A DNA stretch of 64,000 nt from Acidocella sp. 20-57-95. GTDB lineage: Bacteria; Pseudomonadota; Alphaproteobacteria; Acetobacterales; Acetobacteraceae. A program made the translations under genes and the position numbers. The DNA is taken from NCBI GenBank assembly GCA_002255575.1, contig NCAT01000002.1, positions 186,001 through 250,000 of the forward strand, given 5' to 3'. The notes under the pieces were generated by a model. The model saw only the letters and a program-made list of their open reading frames with translations, had not been told where the DNA came from and made no database searches. Shown piece by piece: positions 44,101 to 53,022 of the stretch; positions within the stretch are counted from its first letter, which is position 1, and every line of letters starts with the position of its first letter.

Positions 44101-45462
44101 TCAACCGGCATGATATAATTGTTGCGTCTCGGTTTCGGCCCGCACATCTAAAGGGCTCGGAGCACTCCCTACGCCGTAATAAACAAAACCTGCGGCCCGC
44201 ATGGTGGAGCCTTGAAAAATATTGCGTAAATCAACGACCACATTGCCACGCATGGTTTCGCGCATCTTTGCCGGGTCCAAGGTTTTGAAGTCTTCCCATT
44301 CTGTGACCACCACCATCGCATCTGCGCTTTGCAAGGCTACCAGCGGGTCCTCACAAAAATTCACCTGCGAGGGCAGTTGGAAACGCGCCTGGTTGCAGCC
44401 CATCGGGTCAAAAGCACTCACCACCGCGCCTTCATCCACCAGCCGGTGGATGATCCCCAAAGCCGGGGAATCACGAACGTCATCGGTGTTTGGCTTGAAG
44501 GTTAGCCCCAGCACGGCAATTCGCTTGCCGCGCACCCCCCCCCCACAGGCCGCGATAATACGGCTGGCCATCGCCGCCTTGCGCGCTTCGTTCACCGCCA
44601 CCACGGTCTCTACCAGCCGCGAGGGGGCACCCGCATCCTGGGCAATTCGCACCATCGCCTGCGTATCTTTGGGGAAACATGACCCGCCAAATCCCGGCCC
44701 GGCTTGCAGAAATTTCGGCCCAATGCGCTGGTCTAGCCCTAGCCCCGTGGCAAGGTCGCCAATCTCGGCGCCGAGTTTCTCACACATATCCGCCATTTCA
44801 TTGATAAAAGCGATCTTCATGGCCAGAAAGGAATTGGCCGCATATTTGATCATCTCTGCAGTTTCCAGGCCGGTCGCCAGCAACCGCACGCCCTTTGACG
44901 TTAGTGGGGCATACAGAGCGCGGAGCATGGCCTCTGCCGCCAAACTGCCGGTGCCAATGACAATCCGGTCCGGCTGCATAAAATCATCGATCGCGCAGCC
45001 TTCGCGTAAAAATTCCGGATTAGATGCCACGCTCACCGCTAATTCCGGCCGCCACAACGCCATCAATTCAGCCAGACGGCGGCCGGTACCTACCGGGACG
45101 GTGGATTTGGTCACCAGCACCGCTGGCTTGGTCAACGCCGTGGCCACCTGTTCGGCAGCCTCGAACACATAGGTCAGGTCAGCATGGCCATCCCCCCGGC
45201 GCGAGGGGGTACCAACGGCCAGAAACACCATGTCGGTATCAGCCACCACCTCGATCGTGTCAGCAAACCACAGCCGCCCCGCTGTGCGGCCGGTGGCCAC
45301 CAATGCTTCCAACCCTGGCTCATAAATTGGCATTCTGCCCTCGCGAAGGGCCGTAAACCGACCTTGATCAACCTCCACGATGGTGACAACCGCACCTAAC
45401 GCCGCGAAACACGCCCCGGACACCAGCCCGACATACCCACCGCCAACTATGGTGATACGCAT
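44101..45462 (-). CDS. ugd: UDP-glucose 6-dehydrogenase
   Basis: The protein is 453 residues from the ATG at 45462, set by a near-perfect AAAGGAG site. It oxidises UDP-glucose to UDP-glucuronate with two NAD. It has the NAD motif GGGYVGLVSG, VFLAVGTPS, TKSTVPVGTG, the catalytic cysteine in GFGGSCFPKDT and GLTFKPNTDDVRDSP. Its start lies inside the 3' end of the histidine phosphatase gene (16-base overlap). It feeds uronic acid precursors to the glycosyltransferases of this operon. Confidence 0.96.
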   Translation of the reverse strand: MRITIVGGGYVGLVSGACFAALGAVVTIVEVDQGRFTALREGRMPIYEPGLEALVATGRTAGRLWFADTIEVVADTDMVFLAVGTPSRRGDGHADLTYVFEAAEQVATALTKPAVLVTKSTVPVGTGRRLAELMALWRPELAVSVASNPEFLREGCAIDDFMQPDRIVIGTGSLAAEAMLRALYAPLTSKGVRLLATGLETAEMIKYAANSFLAMKIAFINEMADMCEKLGAEIGDLATGLGLDQRIGPKFLQAGPGFGGSCFPKDTQAMVRIAQDAGAPSRLVETVVAVNEARKAAMASRIIAACGGGVRGKRIAVLGLTFKPNTDDVRDSPALGIIHRLVDEGAVVSAFDPMGCNQARFQLPSQVNFCEDPLVALQSADAMVVVTEWEDFKTLDPAKMRETMRGNVVVDLRNIFQGSTMRAAGFVYYGVGSAPSPLDVRAETETQQLYHAG

Positions 45463-46076
45463 GATATCTCCTTTGCGTTCGAAGTCTTCGTTAACCCCGC
45501 GCCCTTGTTGGCGGTGGCACCCAGCCAATGCACCGAGGCCGGGGCAACCTCGATATTACGAAACGCATCTGCTGTAGCCTCGCCTGTTTCGATACGGGCC
45601 AAACGGATCCAGACCGCGTGCGTAACCAACACCACGCTGCCAGGCTGGCCTTGCCAGCGGTGCAATCCGGCCCGCACGCGCTCGCGCATATCGGTTAATA
45701 TTTCGCCGCCCAGCGGGCGCGCAGCATAAGGCGTATGTTTCCAGGCCCGCAGCGCTTGCGGCCATTTTGCCTTCACTTCCACCTGGGTCAGCCCCTCCCA
45801 GTCACCAAAGTTCATTTCGGTCAGGTCGGTATCAATTTGCGGCGCTGATAACCCTAATGCCTCCGCTAAAATATCTGCTGTCTGGCGCGCACGCAGCAAC
45901 GGGCTGCTCACAATCAGCCGCACCGGTTCGGCCTGCATGCGCAACCCCAATGCTGCCGCCTGCGCAATGCCAGTGCCGCATAATGGTGGATTAGCCTGGC
46001 CCTGGTAGCGCCCGGTCATGGTCCAATTGGTGGCACCATGGCGGATCAAGCCGAGCCGCGGTGCAGCCAGCGGCAC
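45447..46076 (-). CDS. Histidine phosphatase (phosphoglycerate mutase-like)
   Basis: This 209-residue protein starts at a GTG directly after the barrel gene. The catalytic LIRHGATNW (His at about residue 12), the RARQTADIL arginine, the EMNFGDWEG glutamate and the LVTHAVWIR histidine are all present, so it should be an active phosphatase. CobC/GpmB-like members act on sugar phosphates or ribazole phosphate. Its place in a glycan operon suggests a sugar phosphate or lipid-linked substrate. That is inference. Confidence 0.88.
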   Translation of the reverse strand: MPLAAPRLGLIRHGATNWTMTGRYQGQANPPLCGTGIAQAAALGLRMQAEPVRLIVSSPLLRARQTADILAEALGLSAPQIDTDLTEMNFGDWEGLTQVEVKAKWPQALRAWKHTPYAARPLGGEILTDMRERVRAGLHRWQGQPGSVVLVTHAVWIRLARIETGEATADAFRNIEVAPASVHWLGATANKGAGLTKTSNAKEISCVSP

Positions 46077-46078
46077 GG

Positions 46079-46903
46079 CTAAAACACCACCGACGCGCCA
46101 ATTGTGATGCGATCACCAGCATGGATGCCCTGACCAGCAATGGTATGTTCGTATTCTATATATGGCCGTAACCATGACGTCAGCTTGAATTCAGCGCCGC
46201 CACCCACCCGGACGATGTTGTAAACCTCGCTCTGGTCAGTTCGTTGCAGGCTGGCGGCGTTTTGCAATGTGCGGCTGCCAAAGCCAGTGCCAAATACGGT
46301 CAAGCGCGGCAAAATGCGCCAGCCCGCATATAAAGTGACGCGCAATTGCGTGACCCCGCTATCGGTGAAAACCCGACCGCCAAATTCGCCGGTAAATGTA
46401 AATGGCCCGGTTTTGAAGCCCGCCTGTATATCCGGCTCAACCGCCAGATGGCCGGTTCCCAAAGCGGGGTTGCTATGGCTGGAACCGGTTGGAATAACGG
46501 CATTCATCGTCAGGGACAGTGCTTCCAGCGGGCTTTGGATCAAGCCATAATTCAAGCCAACTTCCTGGTCCTCCAACCCAGCGGCTGTGTGGCTGGTGGT
46601 CATATTATGCTTGCTGGTGCGGTCTTGTTTACGGCCAGCCCGCAGATCATACTCAATGGAAAACCCGTGTCCGATACCTTGCACACCGGTAATACGTAAT
46701 TGCGTTTCATTTTGTTTTGAAGCCGGTATGGTGCTGGTACCAAAACCTGTACTCGGGTAGGCGCGGTTGGCATCGAATAGGCGGACCATCACTTTGGCGT
46801 TGCCATCACCCGCAGCTGGAACCCAAGGGTCAGCTTTTGCTACACCGGCTGATACCAAAACGGCAAAAGCTGCTGTTGGAGTAATGTATTTACAAAAACT
46901 CAT
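46079..46903 (-). CDS. Outer-membrane beta-barrel protein of the glycan operon
   Basis: The protein is 274 residues with a signal peptide (about 1-24, AVLVSAGVAKA). Repeated amphipathic strands follow: LRITGVQGIGHGFSIEYDLRAG, MNAVIPTGSSHSNPALGTGH, KTGPFTFTGEFGGRVFTD. It ends in phenylalanine (GASVVF), which supports an outer-membrane barrel. It resembles transporter-like barrels of the same broad type as the gene at 39985-40821. The ATG overlaps the stop of the ABC exporter gene by 4 bases, so it may be the outer-membrane exit or a surface factor for the exported glycan. Confidence 0.7.
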   Translation of the reverse strand: MSFCKYITPTAAFAVLVSAGVAKADPWVPAAGDGNAKVMVRLFDANRAYPSTGFGTSTIPASKQNETQLRITGVQGIGHGFSIEYDLRAGRKQDRTSKHNMTTSHTAAGLEDQEVGLNYGLIQSPLEALSLTMNAVIPTGSSHSNPALGTGHLAVEPDIQAGFKTGPFTFTGEFGGRVFTDSGVTQLRVTLYAGWRILPRLTVFGTGFGSRTLQNAASLQRTDQSEVYNIVRVGGGAEFKLTSWLRPYIEYEHTIAGQGIHAGDRITIGASVVF

Positions 46904-48708
46904 TGTGTCCTCATCAGGCGGTCTGGAATAACGTCGAGCTCACGATGTGCGCGCCAAAGTGCGGCGTAAGATCCGTTCAAAGCGAGCAAGTCGGCATGGG
47001 TGCCGCGCTCAACGATGCGGCCTTGGGCGAGTACCAAAATCAAGTCTGCCCGCATCACCGTGCTCAGCCGATGGGCGATCACTAAGGCTGCCCGCTGGCG
47101 GCTCAAAGTTTCCAACGCCAGCAGTAAACGTTGCTCTGTGCTGGCATCCAAGCTGCTGCTGGGTTCGTCCAAAATCACCACCGGTGCATTGCACAACATT
47201 GCCCGCGCCACCGCCACGCATTGACGTTGACCACCTGAGAGGCTTTGCCCACGCTCGCTCACGATGGTGTCTAACCCATCGGGCAGGGCCGCAAATATAT
47301 CGTGCACGCCGACCGCCTTGGCCGCCGCCAGCGCCTCAGCCCGCCCTGCCCCGGTCCGCGCATAAGCGATGTTTTCCCAGATCGTAGCCTGAAACAGCAC
47401 AGGTTCTTGCAACACCAGCCCAATTTGCCGACGCAGCCATTCCAACGGCAGGTCACGAACATCATGGCCATCAAGCGTGATGCGGCCACTGGTAGGGTCG
47501 TAAAAGCGCGGAATTAAATTGCTGATACTGGTTTTGCCGGAGCCTGTAGCCCCCACCAGCGCCACGGTGTGGCCTGGGGTCAGGGTAAAACTAATATCAT
47601 GCAACACTTGGCTGGTAGCGCTGTAGCCAAAATTTACCCGTTCAAATACTACTTCGCCGTGGCAGGCTGTCGGCGCGGCAGCGTGCGGGGCATCAGCAAT
47701 ACTGGGCGCTTCGGCGCGATATTCGGCGATCCGATCCAGCGCCACCATCGCCCGTCCAAAAATTCGGCCACTTTTGGCAAGCTGACGCACCGGCGTTGCA
47801 ATGCCGCGCAGATAAGCCAGAAAAATCAACAGTTCGCCGGCTGTTAAATGCCCGCCAATCACCGCCACCGCGCCGTACCAGGCGATCGCGCCAGTGGCCG
47901 CCGCAATCGCCAAGTTCATCGCCGGCGCAAATTGCGCCTGCACCGCGTTAGCCTGCAAACTTGCCTGCAAGCTCGCACCAGCAAACTGGCCAAACCGGGC
48001 ATCCTCATGCGCGGCACGGGCAAAGGCCTGCACCACATGCAAATTGCCCAGAATTTCCTGCGTCACACCCGAGAGCGTCCCCTCATGGTTACGCACCTGC
48101 CCCAGCGTGCCACGCAACCGCCCGGCATAGTAACGCACAATAACAAACAAGATGGGCGTTACTGAAAGGGCGATCAGCGCATAACGCCAATCGATCACCA
48201 ACATTACCACCGCCATGCCGATGATGGTGAGGGTATGAGGCAGCAGATCGATTCCGATGGCGGCGATGAAATCCTGCAATTGACGGGTGTCACCAGAAAG
48301 CCGCACCATCACCTCGCCTTTCCGCTGGCGCTGATGAAATGCCAGCGAAAGGCGCTGCACATGGCTAAATAAATCGAACCGAATGGCAAACACGATGCGC
48401 TGCCCGGCATCTAGAAAACTACGGCTGCCGAGATACACTAACAGCGCATCCAACAGGCCGAGGCCAAGTGTCAGTAACCCAAGTATATTCAGCAAAGCCA
48501 TGCGTTGGCTGACCGGGTCCGGCAAAATCCCGCTCAGCGGCCCCGTCAGGGGGTTTTGCATGATGACATTATCGATGATGTATTTCAGCGGCCAAGGCAG
48601 CGCCAATAAGGTACCGGCACGGGCCGTCATGAACACAACACCCACGCTCAACCCGCGCCATTCAGGTTTGAGATATTCCAGCAACCAGTGATGCGAATAT
48701 TGTCTCAC
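46900..48708 (-). CDS. ABC exporter, fused membrane and ATPase domains (MsbA-like)
   Basis: This 602-residue half-transporter starts at a GTG that overlaps the previous stop. Six membrane segments (about 20-300) precede a nucleotide-binding domain with Walker A GATGSGKTS, signature LSGGQRQ, Walker B PVVILDEPSSSLDAS and the switch histidine in VIAHRLS. Such homodimers flip lipids, lipid-linked glycans or peptides across the inner membrane. The glycosyltransferase neighbours favour a glycolipid or oligosaccharide-lipid substrate. Confidence 0.92.
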   Translation of the reverse strand: MRQYSHHWLLEYLKPEWRGLSVGVVFMTARAGTLLALPWPLKYIIDNVIMQNPLTGPLSGILPDPVSQRMALLNILGLLTLGLGLLDALLVYLGSRSFLDAGQRIVFAIRFDLFSHVQRLSLAFHQRQRKGEVMVRLSGDTRQLQDFIAAIGIDLLPHTLTIIGMAVVMLVIDWRYALIALSVTPILFVIVRYYAGRLRGTLGQVRNHEGTLSGVTQEILGNLHVVQAFARAAHEDARFGQFAGASLQASLQANAVQAQFAPAMNLAIAAATGAIAWYGAVAVIGGHLTAGELLIFLAYLRGIATPVRQLAKSGRIFGRAMVALDRIAEYRAEAPSIADAPHAAAPTACHGEVVFERVNFGYSATSQVLHDISFTLTPGHTVALVGATGSGKTSISNLIPRFYDPTSGRITLDGHDVRDLPLEWLRRQIGLVLQEPVLFQATIWENIAYARTGAGRAEALAAAKAVGVHDIFAALPDGLDTIVSERGQSLSGGQRQCVAVARAMLCNAPVVILDEPSSSLDASTEQRLLLALETLSRQRAALVIAHRLSTVMRADLILVLAQGRIVERGTHADLLALNGSYAALWRAHRELDVIPDRLMRTQ

Positions 48709-49943
48709 GCTGACACGGGCACGCAGACGTTATTGAGAATTTGGGCGACCAGAGCCGTCCAATCCCATCCCGCGGCGGCGCGCCGGGCGTGATTGCCCAT
48801 GACCGCGCAGCCGCGCGGGTCTGTAATCAGAGTGGCCAGGGCTGCGCCACAACCGGCCGCATCACCAGGTTCATACAGCAAGCCGGTTTTGCCATGCTGA
48901 ATTAGTTGTGAAATCTGGCCAATTGCGGGAGCCACCACCGGCTTGCCGGCCGCCAGAGATTCAACAATTTTTAACGGTGAGAAGTAGAAATCAGGCTGGT
49001 CAAGATACGGCGCGACCGTAATGTCCATCGCGGCCAACCAGTCTGGAATCTCGGCATGTGCCACCCGCCCCGGCAATATCAAACGGCCTGCCAAGTCAGG
49101 CGCGGCGGCACGTTCACGCAAGGCAGCAAGGTCAGGGCCATCACCCACGGCTAAAATTCGTGCGCTCGCCAGGGCGACCCCTTGGGCGGCCACGGCATCG
49201 AGCAAAAATCCCATACCGTGCCAAGGCTTGAAGCTGCCGATGAAGCCAATGACAGGGGCTGCGCCGATGTTTAATTTGGCGCGGATGGCTGTGCCAGCAC
49301 TTGACTGACCAAAGCGAGTTAAATCCACCCCATTCGGCACAGTTTTCACATCGCAGCCCGGCCCGGCAATATCCTGCACATGCGCTGCCACGGCAGCGGA
49401 AACCGCAATCACACAAGCCGCCCCCTGGTATGAGGCACGCTCGCGCGCCTGTGCCACCCCACGCAAACACAACCCCCGAAACCGCGCCTGTTCGTCAACC
49501 AGCGGGGCGTTCACCTCAAGCAAGCGTGGCACGTCTAGTCGCGCCGCAATTTCAGCACCGGCCTGGTGGAACAAAGCATGCCGTTCATACACCACATCAG
49601 GCGTGAAATTCTCCCGCGTTAAAATGGCCATCACCTGCGCGGATAACGCACGATCGTAGGCTAATCGCGCCAACTCACGGCGGGCGATGGGGTCGTCCAA
49701 TATGGTTTCAGACAGCGACCAAAACACCGCTTCCGCACGCAGTAACTCTGGTTCGCTACGCACGGGCAATTCTACAATCCGTGCTGGTGGCGGCACATTA
49801 CCGGCGCCCAGATTTGCACATATCAGAAGCACCTCATGCCCCAGTGCCGCAGCCGCGGTAATAAACGCCCGCACATGCACCGAGGCCCCTTTATCGCCGC
49901 ACACCGGGATCCCCCGGTCGGGGTTAAGATATAAAATTTTCAT
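48705..49943 (-). CDS. Glycosyltransferase family 4
   Basis: From the ATG at 49943, which shares a base with the previous stop, the protein is 412 residues. It is a GT-B fold retaining glycosyltransferase: DKGASVHVRAFITAAAALGH at the acceptor side, VPNGVDLTRF, IGFIGSFKPWHGMGFLLDA and the C-terminal FSPLKIVESLAAGKPVVAP with the conserved glutamate that holds the nucleotide sugar. It probably adds a hexose or uronic acid to a lipid-linked glycan. Confidence 0.92.
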   Translation of the reverse strand: MKILYLNPDRGIPVCGDKGASVHVRAFITAAAALGHEVLLICANLGAGNVPPPARIVELPVRSEPELLRAEAVFWSLSETILDDPIARRELARLAYDRALSAQVMAILTRENFTPDVVYERHALFHQAGAEIAARLDVPRLLEVNAPLVDEQARFRGLCLRGVAQARERASYQGAACVIAVSAAVAAHVQDIAGPGCDVKTVPNGVDLTRFGQSSAGTAIRAKLNIGAAPVIGFIGSFKPWHGMGFLLDAVAAQGVALASARILAVGDGPDLAALRERAAAPDLAGRLILPGRVAHAEIPDWLAAMDITVAPYLDQPDFYFSPLKIVESLAAGKPVVAPAIGQISQLIQHGKTGLLYEPGDAAGCGAALATLITDPRGCAVMGNHARRAAAGWDWTALVAQILNNVCVPVSA

Positions 49944-51256
49944 TACGCGTCTGCCATCATAGCTGTTGCTGTGAAACGGCTTTCGCTCGGCTGTGGCGCG
50001 CATTCAACGCAGCCCATCAACCGATGCAGGCGCGAGGTGGTGCGCCATAAATCGAACTCGCTCTCCAGCCTTGCCCGCGCGGCCTTTGCCATGACCTGCC
50101 CGAAGTCTGGGTCTGCCAATAACCGCGCCATCGCTTCACTTAAAATCACCGGTTCACGCGGCGGCACTAACAGCCCGGTTACGCCATCGTGAATGATTTC
50201 AGGAATACCCGAAATTGCCGTTGAAACCACGGGAACATTGGTTGCCATGGCTTCGACGATCACATTGGGAATGCCATCGCGGTCACCATCCTCGGTGATC
50301 AACGGAGCAAGTGCGAATAAATCTGCCCGCCGATATAATTCGATCAGCCTGGCCTGGGTCATCGCTCCTTCCAGGCTAACATGCTCGTGCAGCCCGAGTG
50401 CCGCAATTTGTGCGGCAAGCTCATCGCGCAGTGGCCCACCACCTACGATCATGCACTTAAAGGCCACCCCCTTGTCGCGTAATATGCCGCAAGCGGAGAT
50501 CAGCGTGTCATGGCCTTTTTTGGGTACTAAACGGCCAACCGAAAGGATCAACTTACCCTGCCGCGGCGTTGGCAGCGCTGACGGGGCGTTATGAAACATG
50601 TCAAGGTCAATGCCATGGTAAACCAGATGAATCTTGGCAGCATGTTCCGGGGCCAGCACCTCGCTCAAATATTGCACGTTATAGCCGGTACAGGTGGCTA
50701 TGAAGTTGGCCGCCGCGCCGCGCCTTGCAATCACGTTTCGAGGCGTGAGGTAGAGGTCTTTTGCATGTGCGGTGAAACTGAATGGAAGGCCTGTCATGAT
50801 GCTGGCAAACTGCGTCACCGCCGTCGGGGCATTCGCAAAATGCCCATGGATATGGCGTATGCCTTGAAACCGGCAGGCAGCGGCGATAATCCCGGCGCGG
50901 CCAAATTGTTTCCACACAGCCGGCGGCGAGGCTGAACCTATGGACCATTGCACCGCCCGGCTAAACGCTTTGATATAGCGCCAAGGCGCTGCGCCCAGAC
51001 ACGCCGCATGAGCGTTCAACATGCGCTGCCATTTTTTAAATCCCTCGGCGGGCAAATAAGCCACCGGGGCGCTGACTTGCGCCGTCATCGGGTGATGCGG
51101 CGGCGGTTCAGGTGGCAGCAGCGAGAATATCCGTATATCAGCGCCAAGCCGTTCCATGGCCCGAATTTCGTTGACGATGAAGGTCTCCGACAGGCGCGGA
51201 TAACGCTTCATCACATAGGCAACTGGGCCGTCGCCGGGCGGGATTATGTTGTTCAT
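49943..51256 (-). CDS. Glycosyltransferase family 4
   Basis: The protein is 437 residues from the ATG at 51256, which overlaps the previous stop (ATGA). It has MKRYPRLSETFIVNEIRAM, typical of exopolysaccharide transferases (AmsK/WcaL-type), then VYHGIDLDMF, LILSVGRLVPKKGHDTLI and the donor-site DGIPNVIVEAMATNVPVVST. It acts at the inner membrane on a growing glycan. An upstream frame extension to 51343 lies inside the preceding gene and is not supported. Confidence 0.92.
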   Translation of the reverse strand: MNNIIPPGDGPVAYVMKRYPRLSETFIVNEIRAMERLGADIRIFSLLPPEPPPHHPMTAQVSAPVAYLPAEGFKKWQRMLNAHAACLGAAPWRYIKAFSRAVQWSIGSASPPAVWKQFGRAGIIAAACRFQGIRHIHGHFANAPTAVTQFASIMTGLPFSFTAHAKDLYLTPRNVIARRGAAANFIATCTGYNVQYLSEVLAPEHAAKIHLVYHGIDLDMFHNAPSALPTPRQGKLILSVGRLVPKKGHDTLISACGILRDKGVAFKCMIVGGGPLRDELAAQIAALGLHEHVSLEGAMTQARLIELYRRADLFALAPLITEDGDRDGIPNVIVEAMATNVPVVSTAISGIPEIIHDGVTGLLVPPREPVILSEAMARLLADPDFGQVMAKAARARLESEFDLWRTTSRLHRLMGCVECAPQPSESRFTATAMMADA

Positions 51257-52581
51257 ACCACGGGCTCGCACTGGGTTTGCATCATGGTAGCAAGCTGCGT
51301 GGCGACATAGTCGGCGCCATTTAAATCTAGCGCCTCCCAGCATGCTGCCGCAGGTGGCGGGGCCGCCAGAGCTTCCGTTAGAGACGCAGCCAAACGCGCC
51401 ACCAAATTTTCGCCCGGCTCAACATTACGCACCACGCCCAGCTTTGCCAGCAAACGCGCCCGCAATAATTGTTCGGCCCGCGGGCCAGGCCGTGGTACTA
51501 ATATCGCCCGCGTACGGGTGGCTATTATTTCGGCGCTTGTATTATAACCAGCCATCGCCACGGCCAGGTGTGCAGCCCGCAGGCTTGGCACCAAATCCAT
51601 TGTGTGGCTAACCAGTTCAACATCTTCGCGCCCCGCCACCAGCTTGCGCAGCACGGCTTTTTCATCAGGCGCCATCAACGGGCCTTTCACGATCACCGAA
51701 TAGGCCAAATTTGGGGGCAGGCTCTGCAATGCCTGCAAGTAAGCCTGCATCATCGGGAAGCCATCACCGCCGCCACCAGCGGAAACCAGCACCACCGGCC
51801 GACCGGCCGGCGCGGCTGGGTTCCAGCAAACGCCAGCCTCAGCGTCGTTTGTGTCAACTTCCGGCGCGGCAACCACATGGCCGCAATAACGCACGCGCTG
51901 CGCGATAGCCCCGGTGATGCCGTAGCCCTCAACCACATCGAACAACGCTTCACTGCCATAGACAAAAATATCATCGTAAGCCTGCGCCAACAGATCCATG
52001 ATCTCCTGCGCCGCCCACACGCTGCGCACCGTCTCAGGGCTGTCAAGAATGTCACGCAGGCCCAAAATCACGCGGGTTTGCGGCAATTCGCGCCGCATTA
52101 ACGCCAGAGCCGAGAGTAATTCACCGTTCATCCCAGCTGGCGCATGATCGACCAGGAATATGTCGGGCTGGTCGTGCAAAATACGCTTCAGGATCAACGC
52201 CTCCCGATAGCCTTTTACGAGCCCGAACATCGCCTGACCATCACGCGGCGCGTAAGTTTCCGCCGCAATTTTAACCACGGGCGGCAAGGCTTCCACGCGT
52301 AAGCCATGTGGTAAGTTCCACTGGCTGATCACCGGCGAACCGGTCAGCAATGTGACACTGAAATGTTCTGGATGTGATAGCAACTGCACCGCAATCGCCA
52401 AATTGCGGCGCAAGTGACCCAACCCAAAAGTATCATGAGAATATAACATAACTTTTATACGCCGCTTAATTGAAGGCGATGTATCTCTCAGTGACCGCAA
52501 GCCCTGCGGCGGCTGGTTGGCGCTACGCGATGATAGTAACAATTCAGCGGTTTCGGAGACCCTCAAAGCGGCGATATCCAT
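51253..52581 (-). CDS. MurG-like (GT28/GT-B) glycosyltransferase
   Basis: This 442-residue protein has an N-terminal tail of about 40 residues, then MLYSHDTFGLGHLRRNLAIA, a GT-B acceptor-domain opening seen in predicted glycosyltransferases of the MurG/UGT type. A second Rossmann domain follows with VVLVSAGGGGDGFPMM and AMAGYNTSAEIIATRTRAILVPRPGPRAEQ. It heads the eight-gene operon, 26 bases after a predicted transcription start. The donor and acceptor sugars are unknown. Confidence 0.82.
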   Translation of the reverse strand: MDIAALRVSETAELLLSSRSANQPPQGLRSLRDTSPSIKRRIKVMLYSHDTFGLGHLRRNLAIAVQLLSHPEHFSVTLLTGSPVISQWNLPHGLRVEALPPVVKIAAETYAPRDGQAMFGLVKGYREALILKRILHDQPDIFLVDHAPAGMNGELLSALALMRRELPQTRVILGLRDILDSPETVRSVWAAQEIMDLLAQAYDDIFVYGSEALFDVVEGYGITGAIAQRVRYCGHVVAAPEVDTNDAEAGVCWNPAAPAGRPVVLVSAGGGGDGFPMMQAYLQALQSLPPNLAYSVIVKGPLMAPDEKAVLRKLVAGREDVELVSHTMDLVPSLRAAHLAVAMAGYNTSAEIIATRTRAILVPRPGPRAEQLLRARLLAKLGVVRNVEPGENLVARLAASLTEALAAPPPAAACWEALDLNGADYVATQLATMMQTQCEPVV

Positions 52582-52613
52582 ATTGTTGGGCTTCCATTCC
52601 TATTACCTTCGTC

Positions 52614-52642
52614 AGTATTGTGTAAAAAGTTTCCACAGTCAA
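52614..52642 (-). promoter_or_regulatory. Promoter of the glycan operon
   Basis: Reading leftward, TTGACT (52642-52637) and AATACT (52619-52614) are exactly 17 bases apart, close to the sigma-70 consensus. The predicted start is near 52607, about 26 bases before the ATG at 52581, with AGGA in between. Confidence 0.65.
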
Positions 52643-53022
52643 GTTCGAAAATGCCGGCTCGATAATTTAACGAACGCACTGCACGCTCAAAATCACGAAA
52701 GGACATAGATAAATGACATAAGCCGGTTACCTAGGGGCGCTGCCCGATGCCGGTTGGCCCCTTCCAGTGACCAGCCATCTCATGATTGTGGGTCTTGGAA
52801 TTGCTGTCCAGTTCGCAGTGGGTGCCTCTCGCACGCCAAATTACAGCAACTGCAACACCGCCGCTATTAACCTGTGAGGCGCATGGCTTTCCCAGTGGTC
52901 CGCCTTACCCGTACCAAGGTGGTTTGGTCTGTGCGAGGTGTACTTGTTTCACCGGGCGCGGAGCGGGTGGTTATTGTGGGACAGAAATAGACTGCCTGTA
53001 ATTTTGTCGTTACGAGCCTGAC
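52643..53022. other. Gap upstream of the glycan operon
   Basis: I see no supported gene here. A rightward 71-codon frame (52786-53001) with several cysteines has no ribosome site and no family resemblance. The region probably holds upstream control DNA and the 3' flank of the EamA gene. Confidence 0.4.

Noticed and set aside
44222..45172. 316-codon rightward frame opposite ugd
   Set aside because: Antisense shadow with Ser/Arg/Pro-rich composition typical of reversed GC-rich genes.
52786..53001. 71-codon cysteine-containing frame upstream of the glycan operon
   Set aside because: No ribosome site, no recognisable family and an odd Pro/Gly/Cys composition.
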